Of a DNA stretch of 64,000 nt, positions 55,447 to 64,000 are shown in pieces. How positions within the stretch are numbered: position 1 is the stretch's first letter; each line of letters starts with the position of its first letter. The notes below the pieces were generated by a model. That model saw only the letters and a program-made list of their open reading frames with translations, was not told the origin of the DNA and searched no databases. The stretch is from assembly GCA_032164245.1 (NCBI GenBank), contig JAVMKO010000022.1, positions 9,609,845 to 9,673,844 on the forward strand. Reading direction: 5' to 3'. A program made the translations under genes and the position numbers. The stretch comes from Sternotherus odoratus (Eukaryota; Chordata; Testudines; Kinosternidae).

Positions 55447-57202
55447 GTAAGCGGCCGGCGGGCTTCCAATCGGTGCTGTGTTATGGTTGGGTTGGGCCGG
55501 CGCCAGCAGCAGGGACCCGCTGTAGCAATTGCAAGGCTTGCCTGGCCTTTGGGGGGAGACGGAACATGGCAAGCAGTGGGGGGGCGTGGGCAGCCCTGCT
55601 GGGGTCCGGCAGCGAAGGGGTTAAGGGCCTCTGGCCCGCAGGTGGCTGTTAATGATTGATAATAATGACTGGCTTGTGGCTTTGAAGGAAAACATTTTCT
55701 GGCAGCATGAAAACCACCAAGGCTGGGAATGCAGAGAGGGGATGTGGTGGCACTGGGGAGGCGCGTGTGCAAGGGAGTCAGGGCACAACTCGACAGTGTG
55801 GGGCACAGGGGTGCAAAGCTCAGCAGCCTCTGTACCCCCCTCCCAGGACCCTCCTTCCCCTTCCAACCCCTTGTCTGGGGGGGAGGGTCGCTGCTCAGGG
55901 AAGTATGTCCCTGCCACAAATTCTGCAGGAACAGCACCCAGAGCACATGAGGATGGGGGTGGGGGGTGGCTCCCTGCTCTCCACCTGGTCGATCTGAGAG
56001 AAGAGGCTGTGAAAACAGCCAGGCAGGGCAGAGGGGCGATACCCGGAGCTGGAGAGTGATGGTAGCACAGTGCTGCTGGAGTCCGTCTGAATTCACTGGC
56101 CTGAGCGATAGCATCCTTCTCTGCAGACTCTGGTGTTTACTCGGCGCACGTGGGAGCCTGCTAAGCATGCACAGAGGTCTTGCCTCCGACCAGCAACTCA
56201 GGGTCTGGGAGCAACCCCTTTAAGGCATCCCCAAGGCTCCCAGTGCAATCCCTGCTTAAAGAGCCACCTCTGCTCCGCAAGGGATTTTTCCCTGGGCCCT
56301 GGGTTGAGCACTTAATTCAGGCTTCTCCATCCAGTGGAAGGCGCTGATGGGAGAGACGCGCCTAGCAGGCGCTAGGGTCTCCTCTCGCAGGCGCGCAGCA
56401 AACCCACAGAACGTGTCTGCCTGCCAGTGACACAAGCTCTGGGGTGGTACCTGCCTTCCATACCCCCTCAGTGAGCCGTCCCCAAAGCCGGGACCTAGCC
56501 TCCAGCGGGGCTTCTCCTTGCTGCAGCTGTTTCCCATTGAAATCCGGGAGGTCCCAGCCGCTTTGCCGAAACACACATGGTGGAATCTGTCCCCAGCGCG
56601 GGGGAGGACGAAGGGTTTTGGGAAGTTCCAGCCCAGCCGTGTGACTCCAGCCTGCTCCCCCGGACCCCTTTGCGACCCCAGGGCTGGCAGCTCACAGTTG
56701 TTTGCATTGGACAATTGAAAACAGAGAAGGGAATTTTTTTGCACTTAAGCAGTTTCTGTTCTACCCGTGAAAAGAAAAACAACCTGGTTAACCATGGAGC
56801 CTAGCAGACCACCTAGGAGGCTGGAGCCTAGCACAAGGAGCTGGGGCGTGGAGGGAAGCCAAGCGTCCTGGAATACCCAGGCAGATCCACCCCTCGATGC
56901 TGAGTTCTCAAAGTCCGGGCAGGCCCTTGAGATAGTCGTGGTGAGGGCGGCGGTGCATAGCCAGTGCCCTCCGCTCTGAGCTTCCCCCGTGGCTGGCTGG
57001 ATGCAGAGGGGATGCCGTGGCATGCCGCGGTGACCCACGCCCGAGTGCACACCCTGCGCCGGAGAGGGTCGCGTCATTTTCTGACTTGATCCCACCTCTT
57101 GTCTGCGGGGTGGGCACGGTGGCGCTGCGTTGCCCCACTCCCGCTGAGCGCGGTGCAGCGAGAGGTGCCGCAATGCCTGGGCAGACTCACTCAGTGACAT
57201 GC
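55447..57202. other. Unannotated GC-rich sequence
   Basis: Long minus-strand open frames (55443-56168, 56745-57332) have no recognisable domain and overlap other open frames. 56941-57202 holds another CpG cluster that ends at the LTR insertion. Confidence 0.45.
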
Positions 57203-57849
57203 TGTCCCGGAGTGCCCGAGGCGATGCTCTGGAACCGCTCCCTAGGAAGCCAGTCAGGACTCCGGGGGCGGGGGGTTGGGGAGGAGCGTCCCCTCTCCGT
57301 ACACAGTCTGTCTCCAAGGCTAGGAGCTTCACCCAGTTCCCGCTTCCATCTTCCTGGGTCTGACCTCAGAGCATTCAGCACCTTCTGCCCCTCCGTGCGC
57401 TTCCTCCAGCGAGCCTGCCCGGGCGGGGTCCTGGGGGAGCCCGTGGGTTCTGCACCCCAAATCCACAGTCAAACGTGACTCTCAGCCAGCCAGTAAAACA
57501 GAGGTTTATTCAATGACCTCTACCTGGTCTAACCCAGACCATACAGCGAGCGTGAGCCCTCAGCTGGATCCATTCTGGGGTCCAGAGAGCGAGATAGCTC
57601 CTCTGCCTCCCTGCCTGACTCCAGCCACTTCAGACTTCCCAAATCTCCTCTCCAGCCCCTCCTCCCCCTGGCTCAGCCAGGTCAGGTGACCTCCCTCCCA
57701 CACTTAGGGTCAGATTACAGCTTCAGGTATGGACACCTGCAGAGAAGCTTTGCTTTGCATCAGCTACACATCCTTATCCCTTCACATAGACGCTCAAGAA
57801 ATGCATAGGGGAAACTGAGGCACACACACAATATTCCTACTCCGTCACA
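57203..57849 (-). mobile_element. Solo LTR of an endogenous retrovirus, copy 2
   Basis: On the minus strand the unit begins tgtgacggag and ends cactccgggaca. Perfect 5-bp flanks, catgc, lie at 57198-57202 and 57850-57854. Its single AATAAA lies at 57505-57510 on the minus strand. It is the same family as 22102-22864 in inverted orientation, 647 bp against 763 bp. No internal retroviral genes adjoin it. The minus-strand open frame 57187-57381 is LTR sequence. Confidence 0.88.
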
Positions 57850-57854
57850 CATGC

Positions 57855-60164
57855 ACAGCAGAGCGAGGTGGCAGCGGCTGGCAGGAGTGGGCCACGCCGG
57901 CCCCGGGGGCAGGAGAAGACCATCAGCGGTGACCTGACTTGACCCCGAGGGAGTCGGGTTGTTTTGCTACCAAACCCGGCACTTGCAGTCTGATCCCATT
58001 GGGTTTGGGTGGCCGGTCTCTCCCCTTCTGCGCTCGCCTATGCACCTCTCGCCACCTCCTCCGCTAGGCTTCAGGCTCACTGCCCCCGGCGCAGCCCCCT
58101 CCTGAGTCAGCCTGGGTGCTGATCTGGGTCTGTTTCCTTCCCTCGTCTTGCTTTTCAAGCCGCCAAAGGATCTCCAGGCTGTGGAGTAGCTGGGACTGCC
58201 AGGGAGATGGAAATAGAAGCACCGAGTGCCACCTTTTTGCTGTCTGCTTCAGAGCTGGGAAGCGACAAAGGGCGGGTTCTTCACGCGGTCACGTGCTGTT
58301 TGTTTGCCAGGGACGCGGTGTTCTCTGGAAAGTCCCCGTGCTCCCAAGCTACTGCAGAGGCAGGCTGATGTCTCGGGAGTGATTTCCCCAAGCATGCAAG
58401 CCTTGGGGCTCCCCCCACCCCAGCATCTGGAGCCCCTTGCAAAGCAAAGGGGTCTCTCCCCCTGCAGTGTCCCCACCTGCTACCATCTGCCAGGCCGGCG
58501 GCTCTGAGTGAGGAGAGCAGACCAACGAAAATACGTGCCAGGGCTCAGCCAAGTCGGAGAGATAGCGAAGGGTGGGAAATTTGGAGCAGGTCTGTCAGTC
58601 CTCTGGACCGGAACGTAACCAGCTCCCTCCCCAGCTCTGCATGACTCTGGGGAAACCCATCTGGAGCTGATCCCACAGCCACGGGCAGTTGTGTCTCCCG
58701 TGGGTGCAGCGTCATGTCCCCGGAATGGCCAGCTTTTGTGACGCCACTGGGTGGGGTGGGGAAAATACCATCCTGCCCCATGCAGGGAGGAGTTCAGGGA
58801 GCACGTGAGTCCATTCCAGTGGGCGTGGTACCCACCTTCCAGGTCTTCTCCTGAAGATTGTGCCCAACGTGTCCATTCTAGGTAGGCACAGGAATCCAAG
58901 CAGAGCCCACGGGAGGAGACCTGGAGTTGATGTCAAAGAGGGGTGTGGAAATCCAGCTCGGGATTCCTCCATTTCTCTCTTCTCAGGGTGGTGCCCTCGT
59001 GGGCAGGCTTTGTGATCCAACCCCAGAGCCAGGGAAAATCCTAGCTGGGATGCCTCTAGCCACATGGAGCTCCCTCGGTCTGGCTCCATCGGACTATCCT
59101 AGGCTGAAGGGGGCCAGCTGGTCACCCCGCCAAGCCAGGTGAAAGCCTCCATCTTCTTTGGGAATGGTCCGGTGCCCTTTAAGGCGAGTCTCTCTCCAGA
59201 CAGCTGCCCTTGAGCTTGGTCACGGGCAAGTGATCATCGTTCTGCATTGGGAGATGTGAGTAATGAGCAGCGGTGTCCCTGTGATGAGATCATGCCCTGG
59301 TTCTGATCTCAGATGCTAGGCTCACCCAGCTGGGGAGGGGGCGGAGAGGACCGGAGCTCAGCCATTGCCCTGGACTCACGGGTCCGACTCTCCCTCTCCT
59401 GCACACAATGGTCATCCTGGGCCATTTCCTCCTCTAGCGCAGGGTCCTCGGGATGTCTGGCAGCTCCAAGGCTCTCGGCGAGCACGGCCGTGTGCGTGTC
59501 TCCCTCTTTCCCTTCACTGCTTAATCCGGGCGGATGGAGATGTTTAAAATTCCCCTCCAATCTGTCAACACCTGGACCAGGCTCCCTTCCTCAGGGTCAC
59601 GAGCACCGTGTCTGTGAGCCCCCCGGGCCCTTCGCTGAGCCAGAACAGCAGCAGGAGCGGCAGCTCCCCTTTGGCTTGATTCTTCTCTTCCCTGGTCCCC
59701 GAGGGGCTCTCATAAAGCCGCCGAAGGCTTGGTGTCATCGCTGCGTGCGGCGGAGTTGCAGTCCGGCCCCCTCCGGCTGGGGTTTCCTCGTGTCCCCTAG
59801 ACTACAGCGCCACGGTGCTGCCGGACGTGGGTGGGTGTAATGGGGCTCTCTTCAGACACAAACCGGTGCGCCGACTTGGTGGTCTGAGGGGCTGGGATAT
59901 TGGAGGCATCTTTCTGATCCATCATCCGGGGCGTTAGATTGCCCCTGGCTGCATTCATGAGTGTGGACAGTGCCCTGGCCAAATCCCAGTTTAGGTCATT
60001 GCCTTCTGCCTCCCTAGTTCCCCCCCAGTTTTATTTGGACACAGTTTTCCCCCATTTCCTCACTCCTTGGCCTTCTGCAGCGCCTTTGCTCCCAGTCCCA
60101 CTTCTTTTTCTTTGTTTCCTTCCTTCCTCTAAGGCCCCGAGTGTCTGGCTGGTGAGTCTTGCCC
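57855..60164. other. Unannotated GC-rich sequence
   Basis: Several open frames of 80-175 codons (for example 59313-59840) have no known domain. A CpG cluster lies at about 59741-59840. No repeat is recognised. Confidence 0.45.
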
Positions 60165-60462
60165 ACATGCTCAGGGTTCAGCTGATCACCTTATTTGGGG
60201 TCATGAAGGAATTTTCCTCCAGGGCAAATTGGCAGAGGCCCTGGAGGTTTTTCGCCTTCCTCTGCAGCGGGGGGCAGGGGTGACTTGCTGGAGGATTCTC
60301 TGTACTTGGAAGTCCTTAAACCAAGATTTGAGGACTTCAATAGCTCCGATATAGGCAAGAGAGATATTGCAGGAATGGGTGGTTAAAATTCTGTGGCTTG
60401 TGTTGTGCAGGAGGTCAGACTAGATGATCATAATGGTCCCTTCTGACCTTAGAGTCTGAGTC
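60165..60462 (+). mobile_element. CR1 LINE 3' end, well preserved
   Basis: tggggtcatgaaggaatttt, tccagggcaaattggcagag, gccctggaggtttttcgcc, gatttgaggacttcaatagc, ggtggttaaaattctgtggc, ggaggtcagactagatgatc, ataatggtcccttctgacc. This is the 3' untranslated end of a turtle-type CR1, 5'-truncated as usual. The terminal short repeat has decayed to agagtctgagtc. Confidence 0.88.
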
Positions 60463-61220
60463 ACACCTGCGTATGATTAACTTTGAAGCACTGTGACAGT
60501 ATGGGGGTAGGTCGCACGGGAAAACCCGGAAGCCAGCAACGGCCAGATCCCCTGCCGGGGTAAATCAGCGCGGCTCCCCCGACAGCAGTACCAGCTGGGC
60601 AGTGGCCCAGAGATATTTTGGCCTATCAGAACAGAATCCACCGCACCCCTCTGCCAGCCACCCCGGGAGGGCGCAGCCCACAGATGGGCAAAGGCATGTC
60701 GAGCGGCACCGTGTTTTCTCCAAGCCTCGATTGCGGGGCTTGAGTGGCGCCCTCTGACAAGGCTGGCTGATGAGCAGCAAACCAGGCAGGGGGTAAAATG
60801 CCAGTCGGGGAAGAAACTCAACAGGCGGGGGAGGGAGGGGGCAGAATCAACGTCCGGTTTATTATTATTTGGGAAAAATAATAAATCCTTCCAGAGCTCT
60901 GCTGCTCGCCCTCTCCCTCCTGGCTGTGCGCTGATTGATTCCTCCGACTCCTCGGCCCCAGACACACCTCCCCTTTGTGCTCACGCCTGGTTTATCTGGG
61001 CACAGACGCGCCCCGTGGAGGAGAGAATGTTTCCATTCTTCCCCCCCCCCCTATCTGCCTCCGACCCGCTGTGTCCCTTTGTCTGACGGGCTGGAGCCAG
61101 CTGCCGTGCAGATAGATGTTTCCTGGATTGGTAGCCGGCAGAGGGAGGCTGCTGGGTCTGGGATTCACCCGCTGGAGGTGGGAGTTTAAAACAGTGGCAG
61201 TTTGGGACGTCGATCGGTGC
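60463..61220. other. Unannotated sequence
   Basis: Nothing recognised beyond a C run at 61041-61050. Confidence 0.45.
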
Positions 61221-61223
61221 TTA

Positions 61224-61313
61224 GGGGCTGGATTCTCGGGGTGCTGAGGGCCTGCAGCTCTCATTGAAGTAAACGGGAGCTTTGGGCGTTCAGCTCCTCT
61301 GAAAGTCAGGCCC
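61224..61313. mobile_element. 90-bp PIF/Harbinger-like foldback MITE
   Basis: The left arm ggggctggattctcgggg and the right arm ctgaaagtcaggccc are imperfect inverses. The similarity continues inward through gctgagggcc against ggcgttcagc. tta flanks both sides (61221-61223 and 61314-61316). The end sequence differs from the element at 34906, so it is a second family with the same target preference. Confidence 0.75.
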
Positions 61314-61380
61314 TTAAAATCTTCCTGTTCTAGGCAGTACTTTCCATGTGACTGCTCTTCCCAGGGATGGAGGGGTTCAC

Positions 61381-61503
61381 GAGGCAGGAGGGTGTAGTAG
61401 TTAGAGCTCAGGATTTGACCTGCCTCGGCCACTCACTCGCTGGGCGGCCTTGGGCAAGGCACCTCTCTGCCTCAGTTTCTCCATCTGTAAAACACAGGGA
61501 GAG
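61381..61503 (+). mobile_element. SINE fragment (head and CORE)
   Basis: gcaggagggtgtagtagttag, gctcaggatttgacctgcc, gccttgggcaaggcacctc, tctgcctcagtttctcc, atctgtaaaacac. Confidence 0.75.
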
Positions 61504-61849
61504 ACTGTGGCCTAACTTCCTGCTTTGCAGGAATCCACATTTGCAGCAACTTCCAGATCTTCCCTGGCCACAAGTGGGTGGCAGCTTTTGGGTTGTCATT
61601 TGCTGTACCTGCCATGGAGAACTCACCTAGCGTTATGCATTGGCTCTCCTTGCAGGTCTCCCATCCGCATGAGGCCATCTGACAGCCCTAGTCTACGGTG
61701 CATGCAAGGAATTAGTAGCTGTTGGGGGCAGCAAGTAGATACATCTGCAAGCATGAGCCATGGCTACTGGATTTAGAGCCCGGGTGTCCTTACTCAGTTT
61801 CCACAGTGCGGGGTAACAAGACTTATCTCCCGAGTAAAGCGTTTTGATA

Positions 61850-61955
61850 CGTGTGGCTGGTTATTATTTGTGTGACGGGAGTGCCGGGGGGATCCAGTCT
61901 CAGAGCCAAGGCCCGTCATGCTAGGCGCTGTACAAATGACAAGTGGATGCCTAGT
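61850..61955 (-). mobile_element. SINE tail fragment
   Basis: ggttattatttgtgtgacgg, gtctcagagccaaggcc, tgctaggcgctgtacaaat. Confidence 0.65.
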
Positions 61956-64000
61956 GTCACCTCCGTGCTAAGCCGTACCATTGTGGAGAGGCTTTTCGAG
62001 CAGGACTTGGCAAGCGTGTTCAGAATTCAGCCTGATGCGCCCAAGTCTCAGTGAGGTTGGTTGGTTTTTTCTAACAAAACCAAGGACATCCAAGTGTCGG
62101 CTGCGGCCTTAGCGGCATTGGGTAGCAGGTGCCCGCAGATTCACTAGGAGAAGGCCAGGTGCTGAGAACGGACCTCAAGGTAGTCCCCAGGCTACTTAGT
62201 TCAATTGCTGCCCTCCCCTCCGGTCCCAAATGCATTGCAGCAAATTGCTTCCTCAGCACAAAGTGCTTCCAAAGGCTCCAGCAATGCCTTAATCGGAGGA
62301 GAGTGATATGGATTTGGGGGAGGGGGAGAGGTGAAGGAAGGGATAGGAAAACAAAGGAGGACGCCAAAGACTGGTTTGGACTGCAGCCACGCCAGCCCCC
62401 TAGGTTTAGAGCAGCCTGGCTCCTTGCCCCAGAGCCGTGTCTAAGAACATATGCAAAATCTCTAGACAAATCGTTTTATTTTTCGCTTTTGAAAAGGTTA
62501 CGGCAAATTGTTGGCCAGACGTTCACTTTCCTCCAACGACAACCGGGATAATCCTCAGCCCCTGCTGGCTTGCGTGGTCCCTGCTGCTTCAAAACGCTCG
62601 GACCCCTTGCTGTGCCTGCGGCTGAAATGCGGCTGCCTCTGGGGTGGGAGTGAGGTGGCCGGTGCTGCATGAGCAACGGGGCTTTGGAGAGGGTGGGGAT
62701 TGAGAGGGCAGGAGCAGCTTCCATCTGAAATGGGAAGGGGACAGCGGGGGTGGCGGGGGGCAGAATGGATGCATCGGAGTTTAGATTTGGTTGGGGGGCT
62801 GGAGCCGGGGGTTGTGCTTTCACATTACCCAGCGCCGATGCTGGTGGGATTTCATGGGAGCAGGCTCTGAGGTGGAAACAAGATCTGTCCCGTGGGTTCT
62901 GACAGGTGAGACAACTGGGGACGGGGAGGATGTGGCGGCTCCCCCGCCCCCAGCTCCCACCTCCCTTTCCCATCTGGCCTGGGCTGAGGGCTCAGCGCAC
63001 AAACAGCTCAGTGCGGAGGGGCTGAATTTTTTCCCCCTCCTTTTTCGTGAAGGCCCCACCAGTCTGACCATTACCTCAGGCCTGCAGGAATCCCAGACGA
63101 GGGCGGGGGCTCGGAGAGATGGTTTCCATTAGCCCGTGTATCCCACACACGGGTGGGGCGGGGGGAGGTGTCAATCAGAGCGGTTAACCACATCAGTCCC
63201 GGCCAGCGGTGAGGGGTGGTGGTGACGGCATTTTACTCCCAGTGCGATACGCTGGCGCGTTTTCTCGTGGTGCACGAGCCCCAGAGAGACCGCACCTTAG
63301 GATGCTCTAGGGCTGAGGGCAAATGTATGAGGAAGCGTCCCCTTGCATTAATCTGGAGGTGTGTGTATACCCTCCAGTGCTAGTGCCAGTGTCCTGTGCC
63401 GCCCCCCTCCCCAGCTCAGTGCTCCTTGCATGCTCCAGTGTCATCCCACAGATTCCCCGTTTCCACCCAAAGGCTGGCATGCAAACAGCAGCGCCAGCGC
63501 CAATGCCACAGGCTGGTTTGCTGCGGCTCAGGACAGCTTGGGCGAGTCTTGCCGTGGGGCCGGTGCCTGCTTCTCAAAGGCGCTGCATCCCCTCCTGCAG
63601 ATGGCAACAGGGCGGGGGCCCGCTATGTGAATGTAACCAGCCAAAGTCAGGGAACCGATTATGTAACGAAGGGGAAACCTTGCGGGCATGGGCCTGTTGC
63701 ACCTGAATCACGGTGTATTTTTAGCGGTGGCAGCAGCGGCTCACATGGGTGGCCCCGTCTCCTGCCAACCCCTTTGCAGGGAGAAACAGAAACTATCCCC
63801 AAACAAGGGGGTGGGGAGCTAGTGTCTGACTGGGGTTTCACGGGGGTGGGGGAGAGGGTCACCCCACCCCACCATTGGCTGCAAGCACCTCCTCTTCCAA
63901 GCCATCTCTGCCTCCTTTGTAATGACACCCTGTCATTGCAACTGCATGTCTTGTACGTGGGGCTAGGGTACAGTGCCTTAGTCTCACCGAGGTTTAGGTG
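61956..64000. other. Unannotated GC-rich sequence
   Basis: No gene, repeat or transposon end recognised. Open frames at 62129-62551, 62476-62973 and 62791-63132 are typical GC-rich chance frames. Confidence 0.45.

Noticed and set aside
55443..56168. 241-codon minus-strand open frame
   Set aside because: It lies in a GC-rich, stop-poor region with other long open frames in several registers, and the Pro/Ser/Leu-rich translation matches nothing I know.
60500..60965. 162-codon minus-strand open frame in CpG-richer sequence
   Set aside because: No domain, no convincing start context or splice sites.

Overview
The window looks like non-coding nuclear DNA from a vertebrate, most likely a turtle. 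A crocodilian is second choice and a bird third. The interspersed repeats drive that call. CR1 LINE pieces are present, including reverse-transcriptase-linker and thumb-region coding remnants and classic CR1 3' ends. There are about 30 copies of a MIR/CORE-SINE-like, tRNA-derived SINE. There are also several families of short hAT-like and PIF/Harbinger-like elements and two solo LTRs. I see no Alu or L1 sequence and no bacterial gene organisation. The taxon is an inference from recalled repeat families, not a search result.

I found no exon that I can assign to a known protein. The longest open frames run through repeats, GC-rich low-complexity sequence, or both, and they show no recognisable domain. 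The window is therefore best read as intergenic DNA or part of a very large intron. Three weak first-exon-like signals are listed at low confidence. One at 3723-3773 has a perfect Kozak core and a strong donor, with a USF/CLEAR-type E-box upstream. One at 55267-55446 lies downstream of a good TATA box. One at 36089-36109 also lies downstream of a TATA-like motif. An 18-nt microexon-like site lies at 33262-33279.

Layout. Positions 1-11800 are mostly unique GC-leaning sequence with a few SINE pieces, an exact 49-bp tandem duplication (8097-8194) and a dispersed repeat carrying a CTCF-like core (about 9129-9220). Positions 11800-22100 hold a hAT-like element, CR1 antisense coding sequence, a SINE split by another repeat, and a GT microsatellite. 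A solo LTR (22102-22864) is framed by a perfect 5-bp duplication. Positions 23400-31500 carry SINEs and a truncated hAT-like element with internal tandem repeats. Positions 32400-48200 are the most repeat-dense part: three copies of a TAGGGTGACCA-ended element, a 74-bp foldback element with TTA duplications, CR1 pieces, MITEs and a second copy of the CTCF-like repeat. Positions 49000-52500 contain two more hAT-like elements with 8-bp duplications. Positions 53000-64000 are CpG-richer, with a second, inverted solo LTR of the same family (57203-57849), a CR1 3' end and a 90-bp Harbinger-like foldback.

The strongest results are structural: ten transposable-element insertions whose ends and target-site duplications can be read directly. 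No new biological system is evident. The most useful leads are the paired CTCF-like repeats, the shared NNNTANNN target preference of the hAT-like elements, and the three candidate first exons.
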